Positions 33,034 through 42,188 of a stretch of 64,000 bases of DNA are shown here, piece after piece (within the stretch, counting starts at the first letter, position 1; each line of letters opens with the position of its first letter). The notes under the pieces were generated by a model, which saw only the letters and a list, made by a program, of their open reading frames with translations, ran no database searches and was not told where the DNA came from. The DNA comes from an uncultured Poribacteria bacterium (GTDB taxonomy: Bacteria; Poribacteria; WGA-4E; WGA-3G), in assembly GCA_951813545.1 (NCBI GenBank), contig OX638352.1, positions 1,054,001-1,118,000 of the forward strand, in the 5' to 3' direction. Made by a program: the position numbers and the translations under genes.

Positions 33034-33882
33034 TTAAAGGAAGTAATACTTCACCCGTTCCGCTTCTGGCATGCGATCCGAGCGCGTTCGATACCAGCGA
33101 AAGTGTTCATAGTGGGCAGTGTAATGCTCACCATCTCGACTGTCGTTGTAACTCAAAAACAACATTCGCCGAGCACTGTCCGATGTATTGGACGCCGCCG
33201 CATGTGGCGTGAAACAGGTAAAGATTGCCATATCTCCCGGTTCTAACTCGACGTAGACATGCGCCTCACTCGCGAGTCGTTCGGGATCAATCTGAGTTTT
33301 GTCAAGCGAACCCGGTTCATGTAAAAATCCTTGACCATGACCTGTCCACAGTTCTGTGCATCCGTTCTCTTTCGTGCTTGCATCAAGTGCGACTGAAACC
33401 GTAAGGAGACTGTGCGGGAATCCTTGCCACCAATTATAATCCTGATGAAGCCCGTTCCCGTGGCTCTCTGGCGGTTTGAAGATGAGTTTATCTTTAAACA
33501 GTGCCGCTTCATAGCCATCATACAAACATGCCAACCGATCCATAATCCGTCTATCTCGGACGAGTGCAGAAAATAGCGGCGAGATACTTACAAACGGGTC
33601 AATCTTCCACGGATGACCATCCGCCAACATCTCGAAGCGGAGATTGTATTTCGGTTCAAGCTGAAATTCACGACTCAACGAAAGCGCACGATCAACAATC
33701 TGTTCTGCTTCTTGGCGATAGATCTCAATCTCCTCAGGTTGAAAAACATCGCGAAGGATGAGGAATCCCTTCTCGCGATACTCGTCAACTTCAGCAGGAT
33801 CGAGCGCAAAACGGAGTTGCCGTTGCTGTGGTCCCTTCCATTGAGGTGTGCCTATTTCAGACGGGCGTTCGACGCTTATCAT
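33034..33882 (-). CDS. phytanoyl-CoA dioxygenase (PhyH) family protein (second)
   Basis: A 282-residue PhyH-type oxygenase with the iron ligands in GLHQDYNWW and FTPHAAASNTSDSARR. The LHQDYNWWQGFP version differs from its neighbour, so the two are not recent duplicates. The gene ends in a tyrosine-rich tail (NDSRDGEHYTAHYEHFRWYR). It lies 16 bp downstream of the DUF1080-like gene on the same strand, so these are probably co-transcribed. Confidence 0.86.
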   Translation of the reverse strand: MISVERPSEIGTPQWKGPQQRQLRFALDPAEVDEYREKGFLILRDVFQPEEIEIYRQEAEQIVDRALSLSREFQLEPKYNLRFEMLADGHPWKIDPFVSISPLFSALVRDRRIMDRLACLYDGYEAALFKDKLIFKPPESHGNGLHQDYNWWQGFPHSLLTVSVALDASTKENGCTELWTGHGQGFLHEPGSLDKTQIDPERLASEAHVYVELEPGDMAIFTCFTPHAAASNTSDSARRMLFLSYNDSRDGEHYTAHYEHFRWYRTRSDRMPEAERVKYYFL

Positions 33883-33898
33883 TATTGTCTCCTATCCG

Positions 33899-34567
33899 CT
33901 ACTGAACCCGAAGGTCTGTTTTCAGCCGTCCCCAGCGGGTTGCAAGTTTACCATTCGGCTCAACGGCGAAGGCAGGGACATCATCTCCGTCAATGCTCAG
34001 ATTGTCGAAATGGACATGTGCCTCATAGGTAATAAAACCGATGCGTCCACTGTCTCGGAATTTCGCATCATCGTCTCCTTCAAACAGGAGTTCATCATCG
34101 ACGAAACATTGATAATTCTGACCCTCTGCAACAACCTTAAGCCGATAAGTTTCGCCGACTTCTGGGTCAACAGGTAAAGGGGTTACAATGTGCTCAAATT
34201 GATTCTCCCTCCATCGGGAGAATTGACATTTATGTTGGTCAGTGCGAATCCAGAATCGCATACCGTTGTCCCCGTCTTTATCGGCACGGATTAACACACC
34301 CGCTGCATTCACGTTCACGTTTTTCACCAACGTTACATCCACCTCAAAGGTGTAATCTCCCCAATTTTCATCACCGAACATCGTCTTGGCGTACTGTGCA
34401 CCAGAGGTTTCGGCATAAGCGTCTTTCTCAATCTTCCACTCACCTTTAACAGCGTTCCAACCATCCGGAAGCCCATTGTCGAAATTTTCCTGCCATACCC
34501 CTGCCGAAGCAATAGAGGTTAGTATGACAACAATGAATATAACGGATACTACTCTTGAATAACGCAT
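33899..34567 (-). CDS. secreted DUF1080-like (concanavalin-fold) protein
   Basis: A 222-residue exported protein. MRYSRVVSVIFIVVILTSIASA is a signal peptide. The mature part begins WQENFDNGLPDGWNAVKGEWKI and contains WGDYTFEVDVTL, AAGVLIRADKDGDNGMRFWI and GRIGFITYEAHVHFDNLSI, the pattern of LamG/3-keto-disaccharide hydrolase (DUF1080) jelly-roll domains. It may bind or cleave glycans outside the cell. Catalytic residues cannot be assigned by eye. Confidence 0.75.
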   Translation of the reverse strand: MRYSRVVSVIFIVVILTSIASAGVWQENFDNGLPDGWNAVKGEWKIEKDAYAETSGAQYAKTMFGDENWGDYTFEVDVTLVKNVNVNAAGVLIRADKDGDNGMRFWIRTDQHKCQFSRWRENQFEHIVTPLPVDPEVGETYRLKVVAEGQNYQCFVDDELLFEGDDDAKFRDSGRIGFITYEAHVHFDNLSIDGDDVPAFAVEPNGKLATRWGRLKTDLRVQ

Positions 34568-34941
34568 TGGTACCTCCAGCGTATCAAATCATAGTCCTGA
34601 AAACCCTGATTCAGACAACCAAACGCCAACAGCTAAACTGCCGATAATTATATCTAAATTCAACTGATAGGTCAATTTAAAACGGACGAATCGAAAACGG
34701 TATGCTTCTGCTAAATGTCCGGAGGCATTCGGAGAGATTTCCGAATCCCGATTCATTTTATGCAACCAACAGAAGACCGGACACTTAATGACGCTGGCGC
34801 ACACGAAAATTCAATTTGACATTTAGGGTGAATAAGTTTATATTAATTCAAACAGTGTGTTAACAACCAAACGTACATCCCCTTTGGACAGAAGAACAGA
34901 CATACCTACAGAGACCTACCGATTAGAAAAACACTAAGAAA
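34568..34941. other. divergent intergenic region
   Basis: These 374 bp separate minus- and plus-strand blocks. A clear sigma-70 promoter for the plus-strand block is present; nothing else was recognised. Confidence 0.6.
34816..34844 (+). promoter_or_regulatory. sigma-70 promoter for the methyltransferase block
   Basis: TTGACA (34816-34821), 17-bp spacer, TATATT (34839-34844), about 100 bp before the methyltransferase start. Confidence 0.65.
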
Positions 34942-35916
34942 ATGGACGAAAAACGAGCAAGTGGACGCTACTATACTCGCGGAAATCCGTTTCAGTTGGA
35001 ACCGTTCCAGACGTGGGCAAAGGCATCCAATTTGGAACAACAGGTCGCTTTAGAACCCTTTGCGGGTGCTAAAGACATACCACAGTTGATTGACGCAGCA
35101 CATCTGCAATGCCGCGATTGGTCATTTTTTGATATTGAGCCGGGTGCAGAAGGAATTGTACAACGTGACACGCTTGCGGACTTTCCCAAAGGATTTAATG
35201 TTTGTATTACCAATCCGCCGTGGTTAGCACGCAACTCGGCGACGCGCCGCGGCTTACCTTTCCCAGAAGCAACTCGCTACGACGATCTCTACAAATACGC
35301 GCTTGAGCAGTGCTTGACGCATTGTGGGTGGGTCGCGGCAATTATCCCAGAGGCATTCATTCGGAGCGGCTTGTTCCTACAGCGATTGCACGATTTCATC
35401 TCTTTAGTCCCGCAAACGCAAGATAAGACAGCACAAGAAAATAAAACAAGAGACACCTCCTATATGTTTGAAGATACCGAACATCCGGTAGGTCTTGCTC
35501 TGTTTGCCCCGGACGTAACATCAGACGTTAGGATATGGCGCAATAACCAGTTTCTCGGCACCATGAGTGAACTACGCAAATACCTCCCACAACCTTCCAG
35601 CAACCGTAGCATTGTGTTCAACGATCCAGAAGGAAATCTTGGACTCATCGCTATAGACAATACCGTTTCCGCCTCTATCCGTTTTTGTCCTCCAGAGGAA
35701 CTAAAAGATTATCCTATTCGTGTCCATTGCCGTTCAATAACGAAAATCGGCGTGCTGTGGCGTGTAGATATAGATATGCTCAATGCGCGCTTAGCAACGA
35801 TCCGCGAGAAAACTCATGATGTTTTCTTAACAGCGTTCAAAGGCATACGCCGTGATGGCCACTACCGACGGCGGTTAGATTGGGCTTTGTCCCGCGCTAT
35901 TGTTGATATGGAGTAG
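34942..35916 (+). CDS. adenine-specific DNA methyltransferase-like protein
   Basis: A 324-residue SAM-dependent methyltransferase. NPPW at residues 91-94 (CITNPPWLAR) is the catalytic D/N-PP-Y/F/W motif of amino-methyltransferases, VALEPFAGAKDI (about 35-46) replaces motif I, and the N-terminus RYYTRGNPF matches the YYTP-type start of type II N6-adenine enzymes. No restriction endonuclease is directly adjacent, so it may be an orphan, or it may pair with the ATPase/nuclease-like gene 350 bp further on. A sigma-70 promoter precedes it. DNA versus other adenine targets is not decided by sequence alone. Confidence 0.72.
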   Translation: MDEKRASGRYYTRGNPFQLEPFQTWAKASNLEQQVALEPFAGAKDIPQLIDAAHLQCRDWSFFDIEPGAEGIVQRDTLADFPKGFNVCITNPPWLARNSATRRGLPFPEATRYDDLYKYALEQCLTHCGWVAAIIPEAFIRSGLFLQRLHDFISLVPQTQDKTAQENKTRDTSYMFEDTEHPVGLALFAPDVTSDVRIWRNNQFLGTMSELRKYLPQPSSNRSIVFNDPEGNLGLIAIDNTVSASIRFCPPEELKDYPIRVHCRSITKIGVLWRVDIDMLNARLATIREKTHDVFLTAFKGIRRDGHYRRRLDWALSRAIVDME

Positions 35917-35920
35917 AAAA

Positions 35921-36238
35921 ATGAACACCCAAAAATTGATCTGTGTACTTCTACTGATAGCACTTATTACCTCCGCAGGATGCGTGCCCGGTGATGGCAA
36001 ACATACCGACGAGAAACCGGCTGGATTTTTCTGGGGTATCTGGCACGGGTGGATCGCACCAATTTCACTGATCTGGCAATTGTTTAACCCAGAAATCCGT
36101 GTCTATGAACCTCAAAACACCGGATGGTGGTACGATTTTGGATTTTACATCGCCATTATTAGCGGTTTTGGTGGCATTTCCTTTTCGCGACGAAAAAGGA
36201 AGAAGGTTATAGTGCAGGACAGCAGCAATTCTGATTAA
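35921..36238 (+). CDS. small conserved lipoprotein/membrane protein
   Basis: A 105-residue protein from ATG 35921 with GGAG 7 nt upstream, only 4 bp after the methyltransferase stop. LLLIALITSAGC is a lipobox-type signal; FFWGIWHGWIAPISLIWQLF and a second membrane segment (FYIAIISGFGGISF) follow, ending in a basic tail (RRKRKK). I recognise the general pattern as a widespread small membrane protein family but know no function. Its position suggests co-transcription with both neighbours. Confidence 0.65.
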   Translation: MNTQKLICVLLLIALITSAGCVPGDGKHTDEKPAGFFWGIWHGWIAPISLIWQLFNPEIRVYEPQNTGWWYDFGFYIAIISGFGGISFSRRKRKKVIVQDSSNSD

Positions 36239-36265
36239 AAACATTAAAGCCACGGAGAAGATGTG

Positions 36266-37882
36266 ATGAAAACTTTTGAAACTCGAGGTCCTGTAGATGT
36301 CAAGCGAAACTATGTCGTCAAGCGTACAACGGAACTTGCAGATTTCGTCGACCGCGTCAAACAGGGTCGCTACATTGTTATCTTTGCACCTCGTCAGACC
36401 GGCAAAACAACCTTTTTCCGGTGGGCATTAGATGCCCTCGCAGCGGAAGGCATAACTTACTTCCCTATTCAATTGAATTTTGAGGCATATAAAAACCTGA
36501 ACGCCTCCGTTTTTTACGGTGAACTCTACCAGGATATTCGTGAACAAATTGGAAAGATTTTCCAAAAATGGGGACACGTGCCATCGGAAGCACTTCATCA
36601 ATATCTTCAAGGGGCTCAGGTAACCGATCATTTGTCAATGCTCCGGTTCTTTACGGAACTCGAAAATCTGCTAAAACCGCAGCGACTTGTGATGATAATT
36701 GACGAATTTGATGGCATTCCGCAAACTGTCGTGAGCGATTTTCTGCACTCGCTCCGCCGCATCTACCTCTCTGATGTAGATTCACGATGCCCTTTCAGCC
36801 TCGGCATCGTCGGCGTTAAGAGTATAACCCAACTTAACTACGACCGCTCTATTTCACCCTTTAATATTCAGGACGAGTTTGCCTTACCCAACTTTACTCT
36901 TGAACAGGTGAGGGAACTCCTTGCGGAGTATACCGATGCAGTCGGGCAGTCTTTCACCACAGAAGTTATCGAAGCACTTCACAAACAAACAGCCGGTCAA
37001 CCCTTCCTCGTTAACCGATTCGCACAGATCCTTACTGAAGAATTGAACATTCCAAAAACCGAGTGCATCGACATGACGCACTTTTCAGAAGCACACACGC
37101 GGATGCTGCGCGAACGGAACGTCAACATTCAGCATCTCATAACCAATATCCGAAAGAATCCACGCTTTGAAACCCTTCTGATGGGAATTGTCTCCCGCGA
37201 TAGAGGTGTGGATTTTAATCTGGATAACGAATTTATTTCGGATCTCGCTACTTATGGTATCCTCGCCGAAGATGCCGACGGAATGTGTGAGGTTGTCAAT
37301 CCAATTTATCAGTATCGCATCATGAAAGCGTTCCAACCCCTGATAAACGGACTGGAGTGTGAATACTTCCCTGAAGACGCAGAAACCGATTTCTTAGATT
37401 ACCTCACATCCGATGGACAGATTCGTCTGGAGCCCTTACTTAATAACTTTCAGAATTTTATCGCACGTGTGGGATATAGAATTCTGCAGGTGCCAGAGAC
37501 TCCGAAAGAGTTCGTTGGACAATACCTCCTTTTTGCCTATCTTGAGCAGTTTGTACGATTGGTGCGGGGGCGAATGTACCTTGAAGTACAAACAGGACGT
37601 GGTAGAATGGATCTACTTATTCTGCAAAACTCACAAAAGTATATCGTTGAAACCAAGATTTGGGAGGATGAGCGTTCCTATACAGCAGGCAAGAAACAAC
37701 TCGCAGCTTATATGCAGTTAGAGAGGGCAGCTGAGGGATACTATGTCGTGTTCGATCATCGGAAGAATCCAGCACCTCGGACAGAAACAGAGACACTCGC
37801 GAACCTCACCATTCAGAGTTACGTTATTCCTGTGGTCCAAGAACCACCTTCACAAGTCATAATTGATAACGGAGGAATCTAA
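36266..37882 (+). CDS. AAA ATPase with C-terminal PD-(D/E)XK nuclease-like domain
   Basis: A 538-residue protein. The N-terminal ATPase has a P-loop APRQTGKTT (K47) and Walker B VMIIDEFDG (about 150), as in the AAA-ATPase-like superfamily. The C-terminus carries YLEVQTGRGRMDLLIL ... YIVETKIW, the D...ExK core of a PD-(D/E)XK nuclease-like fold, like DUF1703/PDDEXK_9 fusions. Family function is unknown to me; such pairs are often found in mobile or defence contexts. ATG 36266 has GGAG 8 nt before it; a GTG three bases upstream is less well spaced. It lies 27 bp after the small lipoprotein gene. Confidence 0.75.
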   Translation: MKTFETRGPVDVKRNYVVKRTTELADFVDRVKQGRYIVIFAPRQTGKTTFFRWALDALAAEGITYFPIQLNFEAYKNLNASVFYGELYQDIREQIGKIFQKWGHVPSEALHQYLQGAQVTDHLSMLRFFTELENLLKPQRLVMIIDEFDGIPQTVVSDFLHSLRRIYLSDVDSRCPFSLGIVGVKSITQLNYDRSISPFNIQDEFALPNFTLEQVRELLAEYTDAVGQSFTTEVIEALHKQTAGQPFLVNRFAQILTEELNIPKTECIDMTHFSEAHTRMLRERNVNIQHLITNIRKNPRFETLLMGIVSRDRGVDFNLDNEFISDLATYGILAEDADGMCEVVNPIYQYRIMKAFQPLINGLECEYFPEDAETDFLDYLTSDGQIRLEPLLNNFQNFIARVGYRILQVPETPKEFVGQYLLFAYLEQFVRLVRGRMYLEVQTGRGRMDLLILQNSQKYIVETKIWEDERSYTAGKKQLAAYMQLERAAEGYYVVFDHRKNPAPRTETETLANLTIQSYVIPVVQEPPSQVIIDNGGI

Positions 37883-37885
37883 TTA

Positions 37886-38878
37886 GTGAAAGTCTTAGTC
37901 ATCGGTGGGACGGGCAACATCAGTCGTGGGATTGTTGCAGCGTTGCAAAGCCAAAATCATGAAGTCGTTCTGTTTAATCGTGGACAACACGCCGATCCAC
38001 CGCCTTCAGATGTCCGCGTGATTCACGGCGATCGGAAGGATCGCGAGGATTTTGAGGCAAAAGTGGGTGCAGAAGAGTGGGATGCCGTGATCGATATGAT
38101 TAGCTTTAACGCAGAGGACGCTGCCTCCGCGCTTCGGGCATGTCAGGGACGTGTCGGACACTTCGTCCACTGCTCAACGGTGATGACCTACGGACCGCCG
38201 TTTAGTGGTATCAATCTCCCAGAAACGGCACCCTTGCAAGGAACATCAGGCTATGGTCTCGGCAAAGTCGCAGCGGATAACTTACTGTTGGAAGCGCATG
38301 GGCGCGATGGATTCCCTGTAACCATTTTCAAGCCCTCCTACACACACGGACCTGGCATGAATCTCCTCCGACAGGTGGGTGGAGATGGTGGTTGGATTGA
38401 TCGCCTGCGCAAAGGCAAACCGATCCTCTCCGCAGGCGATGGATTAAATTATTTTCAATTCCTGTCATCTCGCGACGCTGGTTTTGCGTTTACAGAAGTA
38501 CTCGGCAAATCCGATTGCTTCGGTGAAATATACAACATCGTCCATCCGCAAGCGAGGACATGGGATGAATGGCACAGTGCAGCGGCGGAGGCACTCGGTG
38601 TTGATATAGAGATCGTGCATGTGTCGCAAGAGACACTCATTGCAATGGCACCGGAGCGATTCGGCGGATTACGAGGTAACTTCGGGCATACCCAAATCTT
38701 CAGCCACGAGAAATTAGCAGCAGTGCTACCTGAATTCAGTCCACAAGTTCCGGTTACAGAAAGCGTAGCAGAAAACATCGCGTGGATGGACCAACACAAT
38801 CTGGTTCCAGATAGCGATGCAGACGATTTGGAAGATCAGGTTATTGAGGCAGTTCGCAATTTACCCCGTATCCGATAA
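37886..38878 (+). CDS. NAD-dependent epimerase/dehydratase-like protein
   Basis: A 330-residue extended short-chain dehydrogenase. The N-terminal VLVIGGTGNISRGIV is the Rossmann glycine motif, and YGLGKVAAD (about 132) replaces the catalytic YxxxK. VHCSTVMTYGPP and FKPSYTHGPGMN are typical of sugar-nucleotide epimerases of the isoflavone-reductase/CSP41 subgroup. The GTG start lies 3 bp after the ATPase stop, so the two are coupled. The substrate is unknown. Confidence 0.8.
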   Translation: MKVLVIGGTGNISRGIVAALQSQNHEVVLFNRGQHADPPPSDVRVIHGDRKDREDFEAKVGAEEWDAVIDMISFNAEDAASALRACQGRVGHFVHCSTVMTYGPPFSGINLPETAPLQGTSGYGLGKVAADNLLLEAHGRDGFPVTIFKPSYTHGPGMNLLRQVGGDGGWIDRLRKGKPILSAGDGLNYFQFLSSRDAGFAFTEVLGKSDCFGEIYNIVHPQARTWDEWHSAAAEALGVDIEIVHVSQETLIAMAPERFGGLRGNFGHTQIFSHEKLAAVLPEFSPQVPVTESVAENIAWMDQHNLVPDSDADDLEDQVIEAVRNLPRIR

Positions 38879-38892
38879 TGCAGAGGTGAAAT

Positions 38893-39705
38893 ATGCTACA
38901 AATCAAATCAGCATTAGATTCAGAAAGGCTCGACATTGTTGAACACGACCTGCGTGAAGTCGGTTTTCACATCATTGAAAATGTGATTACCCCCGAAGAG
39001 GCAGACGAAGCGCGCGAGGTGATCTGGAAATTGGTCGAAGAGGACATCGCCAACGGACACGACCACAGTTATGGCGATGGCAAAATCCGTCGTGTCTGGG
39101 CAATCGTTGGGAAATCACCAATCTTCCGTTATTTTATCCAACACCCGACCGTGGTGGCAGTATGGAAGCGGATGCTCGGTGAAGATGTTATCGCCTCCAC
39201 GTTTACGGCGAATATCGTTGGACCCGGCGCACCGACAGGCGGTTGGCATATCGACTACCCGTATTGGGCGATGCAATCCCCCTTCCCGTCCGGTTCCCTA
39301 ACCGGACAGACGGTGTGGATGTTAGATGACTTTACAGAAGAAAACGGAGCAACGGCGTGTATTCCAGAGTCACACAAAACGCTGCGTCGTCCGGAATTGG
39401 GAGAAGCAGAAGGGCTTGAGATGAGCGTTGCTGTCGCCCCGAAAGGCTCTATCATGTTCACGAACGGTGCGATCTGGCATCAGTCTCGGGCGAACCTAAC
39501 GGATACACCGCGCGTTGGGTTGCTCGGTATGTATAACCGTTCGGTCATCTACCCACAAGAGGATATGCCGCGGCAGTTGACCGATGACGAATTGGCGGGT
39601 GAAAGCGATGTCTTGAAGCAGCTGCTGGGGAGAAATATCCCGTTTCGCGATCCAGATCACGGACAGAATTGGCATCGCACGGAGGCTGGGTTCCGCGAAG
39701 CATAG
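38893..39705 (+). CDS. phytanoyl-CoA dioxygenase (PhyH) family protein (third)
   Basis: A 270-residue PhyH oxygenase. GGWHIDYPYW provides the HxD iron ligands, AIWHQSRANLTDTPR the second His and the 2-oxoglutarate Arg. MLDDFTEENGATACIPESHK is the family core. It lies 14 bp after the epimerase gene and 70 bp before an Ldh2 gene on the same strand, suggesting that an oxygenase, an epimerase and a hydroxyacid dehydrogenase work on one class of substrate. That link is inferred from order only. Confidence 0.88.
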   Translation: MLQIKSALDSERLDIVEHDLREVGFHIIENVITPEEADEAREVIWKLVEEDIANGHDHSYGDGKIRRVWAIVGKSPIFRYFIQHPTVVAVWKRMLGEDVIASTFTANIVGPGAPTGGWHIDYPYWAMQSPFPSGSLTGQTVWMLDDFTEENGATACIPESHKTLRRPELGEAEGLEMSVAVAPKGSIMFTNGAIWHQSRANLTDTPRVGLLGMYNRSVIYPQEDMPRQLTDDELAGESDVLKQLLGRNIPFRDPDHGQNWHRTEAGFREA

Positions 39706-39775
39706 CAGGATTGTAATTCTGAATCTTATAGATTTTATAGAATGTACTATAGTTTCATATTTCATGGAGACATTT

Positions 39776-40819
39776 ATGCCAACAATATCTCACGATGTTT
39801 TGAGAAAGTTTGTATATAACATATATCGCGGTGCGGGTGGCACAGAAGAAGACGCTCGCATCGTCAGCGACCACGTTGTCGATTCTAACCTCGCCGGACA
39901 CGATTCACACGGTGTTATCAACGCACCAAACTATATCGGCGGCATGGCAGGCGGTCCCGCCACAGATAAAATGGAAATTGTTAGGCAGAGCGGTGCAGCG
40001 ACTGTTATCAATGCTAATGGTGCACTCGGTATGGTTGCTGGACGCAAAGCGATGGAAATGGCTGTTGAAAAGGCAGAGAGCTGCACCATCGGTGCCGTCG
40101 GCTTGCATCGGTGTGGACATGCCGGACGGATGGGTGAATATCCACCAATTGCGGCACGTGCTGGTATGATCGGAATCGTCCTGCTGAATGGTGGTGGACG
40201 ATTTATGCATCCGCACGGCGGTACGTCTCGGAGACTGCCACCAAACCCAATTGCCATCTCGGTGCCGCGTCAGGATGGCGAACCACTCCTTCTCGATATG
40301 ACACTTAGCGTCGTTGCAGGCGGGAAACTGCTCGTCCAGACGGCACGCGGTGAATCTATACCGGAGGGCTGGATGATAGATACTGAGGGTAAACCGCTCA
40401 CGGATCCGAATGCGTTTCGTGAACGTCCACAGGATACAGCCGTTATGCCCCTCGGTGGTTTTCAGTTTGGGCACAAAGGATTTGGACTCGGTGTGATGAT
40501 AGACGCTATCGCCGGAGGACTCTCTTGGGCTGGATGCAGCCGTGAAACACCCACACGCGGTGCCAGTGGCATTGTGATGTTTGCTATTAAAATCGAGGAT
40601 TTCATTGACTTAGCGGATTATGAACAGGAAATTGCGTATCTTGTAGAGTGGGTGAAGTCATCCGCTCGGTTACCGGGTGTTGAGGAAATCTATGTGCCCG
40701 GAGAATTTGAGGAACGGAGCCGCGAGAAACGGCTGCGAGAAGGGATACCGATTGAGGAGCCGACATGGAACCGGCTCGTTGAAGCCGCAGAACGTTTCGA
40801 CGTTGCAATACCGATATAA
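39776..40819 (+). CDS. Ldh2-family malate/lactate-type dehydrogenase (third)
   Basis: Encodes 347 residues with NLAGHDSHGV, GHAGRMGEYPPIAA, PPNPIAISVP and GHKGFGLGVMIDAIAGG. Compared with the two minus-strand paralogues it has GHAGRMGEY in place of GHIGRxGEY and is clearly more distant. ATG 39776 has GGAG 6 nt before it and is preferred to ATG 39764. It closes the oxygenase-epimerase group. Confidence 0.87.
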   Translation: MPTISHDVLRKFVYNIYRGAGGTEEDARIVSDHVVDSNLAGHDSHGVINAPNYIGGMAGGPATDKMEIVRQSGAATVINANGALGMVAGRKAMEMAVEKAESCTIGAVGLHRCGHAGRMGEYPPIAARAGMIGIVLLNGGGRFMHPHGGTSRRLPPNPIAISVPRQDGEPLLLDMTLSVVAGGKLLVQTARGESIPEGWMIDTEGKPLTDPNAFRERPQDTAVMPLGGFQFGHKGFGLGVMIDAIAGGLSWAGCSRETPTRGASGIVMFAIKIEDFIDLADYEQEIAYLVEWVKSSARLPGVEEIYVPGEFEERSREKRLREGIPIEEPTWNRLVEAAERFDVAIPI

Positions 40820-40866
40820 AACTCGGCACACACCGTGTGTCGTAAACATAACAACAGGAGAAAAAA

Positions 40867-41466
40867 ATGAGAATCTGTAGTTTGTTTATCTTGCTCATCG
40901 GCATTATGGGGTGTGCTGTATTGAATCAACCCATCAGCGAAATCGACGTGTCACATCTTACCTGTGAATCTAACCCGGAATTTGTAGACGGAAACCTTGA
41001 GACGGAAGGCACATTCGCAGTAAATGGGTTCGTCCGCAAAGCGTATCACCTGTTCGGGGGAGAGAGCCGACGAATCGCCTATTCACAACGGCGTTACATA
41101 ACGCAGGTTGAAGGGAATCGTCGGACAGAAGCGGTTATCAAACTGGATGTACCCACCTATATCACCTATGTGGAAATCTATCCCGGATCGCGGTTGATTC
41201 CGAACTTCGCGATGATGACGACAACCGACGATCCACCGCGCTTTGATGTTGCCTTTGAACGAGTGTCCGACAAACAGCATAAAGACATAGAGGGGCTAAA
41301 TCCGGTACGTTTTCGTATCGGACGAGAGGTACTTTATCTACGGTTGGGCGCAGACGGCATTGAAGACAAACAGAACTCCGCTCAAGGTGAAAACGCAAGT
41401 GTTGAAATCCCGCTAAAAGGGGCTGTAATTCGTGAAGTCAAGTTTTACGGTCACCAGACCCCGTAA
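40867..41466 (+). CDS. tandem lipoprotein family, member 1
   Basis: A 199-residue predicted lipoprotein (LLIGIMGC lipobox, Cys at 17) and the first of four tandem paralogues. Shared landmarks are a VDGNLET block, IKLDxPTYIxYVEIYP with IPN, a DKQHKDIEG stretch, REVLYLRLGAD and the C-terminal PLKGAVIREVKFYG. The DG...T plus IKL...V.IYP layout is reminiscent of F5/8-type galactose-binding sandwich domains, so a carbohydrate- or surface-binding role is possible. I do not recognise the family. Genes follow one another at 18-35 bp spacings with their own ribosome-binding sites. Confidence 0.78.
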   Translation: MRICSLFILLIGIMGCAVLNQPISEIDVSHLTCESNPEFVDGNLETEGTFAVNGFVRKAYHLFGGESRRIAYSQRRYITQVEGNRRTEAVIKLDVPTYITYVEIYPGSRLIPNFAMMTTTDDPPRFDVAFERVSDKQHKDIEGLNPVRFRIGREVLYLRLGADGIEDKQNSAQGENASVEIPLKGAVIREVKFYGHQTP

Positions 41467-41484
41467 CAGAAAAGGAGCAAGAAA

Positions 41485-42153
41485 GTGAACAGATGGATGT
41501 TCAGCATTTTATTGTTTCTACTACTCGGTGCTGCCGGCTGTGCGGTCGTTCAAGGAAAATCGCGAGCGGAAATTCTGCCGTCGCGTTTATCTTGGCTTCA
41601 GGATACACCTATTGAGGAGATCGCATCTTCACAACTGACCTGTGAAACCCATCCTGAGATAGTAGATGGCAACTTGGAAACAGTCGCGACTTTTGACGTG
41701 CGAGGAACCGTGACAAAAAAGTATGATATTGTGGAACAACAAAATGCGCGTTCTTTTGGCAGAGGTCAATACGTAACAGATCTTGACGGAACAATCCGAT
41801 GCGAGATTGTGATTAAACTCGAAAAACCGACCTACGTGAGTACGGTCGAAGTTTATCCGGCGTCGCGTATCCCGAATTTGGCATTGAGCACCACCTTGGA
41901 AGCATCAGGACACTACGTCGGTCAATCAGGTACAGGTTTCAAACCTGTGCATGACAAACAACACAGAAGTGTAGAAAGCACAACAAAACCGGTTAAATTC
42001 AGCGTTGAGCGAGAAGTACTTTATCTGCGTGTGACAGCAGACGCGACAGAAGACCGGCAGAACGCAACGCGGATCGATGACGAAGAAATTGACATCCCTT
42101 TGAAAGGGGCTTCAATACGCGAGATCAAACTTTATGGGAAGCAGGCACTGTAG
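41485..42153 (+). CDS. tandem lipoprotein family, member 2
   Basis: Encodes 222 residues from a GTG with AAGGAG upstream; LLGAAGC is the lipobox. It shares the VDGNLET, IKLEKPTYVSTVEVYPAS, IPNLAL, REVLYLRV and PLKGASIREIKLYG blocks with its neighbours, and has an insertion after the lipobox (PSRLSWLQDTPIEEI). It is the most distant of the four together with member 1. Function unknown. Confidence 0.77.
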   Translation: MNRWMFSILLFLLLGAAGCAVVQGKSRAEILPSRLSWLQDTPIEEIASSQLTCETHPEIVDGNLETVATFDVRGTVTKKYDIVEQQNARSFGRGQYVTDLDGTIRCEIVIKLEKPTYVSTVEVYPASRIPNLALSTTLEASGHYVGQSGTGFKPVHDKQHRSVESTTKPVKFSVEREVLYLRVTADATEDRQNATRIDDEEIDIPLKGASIREIKLYGKQAL

Positions 42154-42188
42154 GAAGATTTTCCACATCGAATAAAAGGAGAAGCAAA

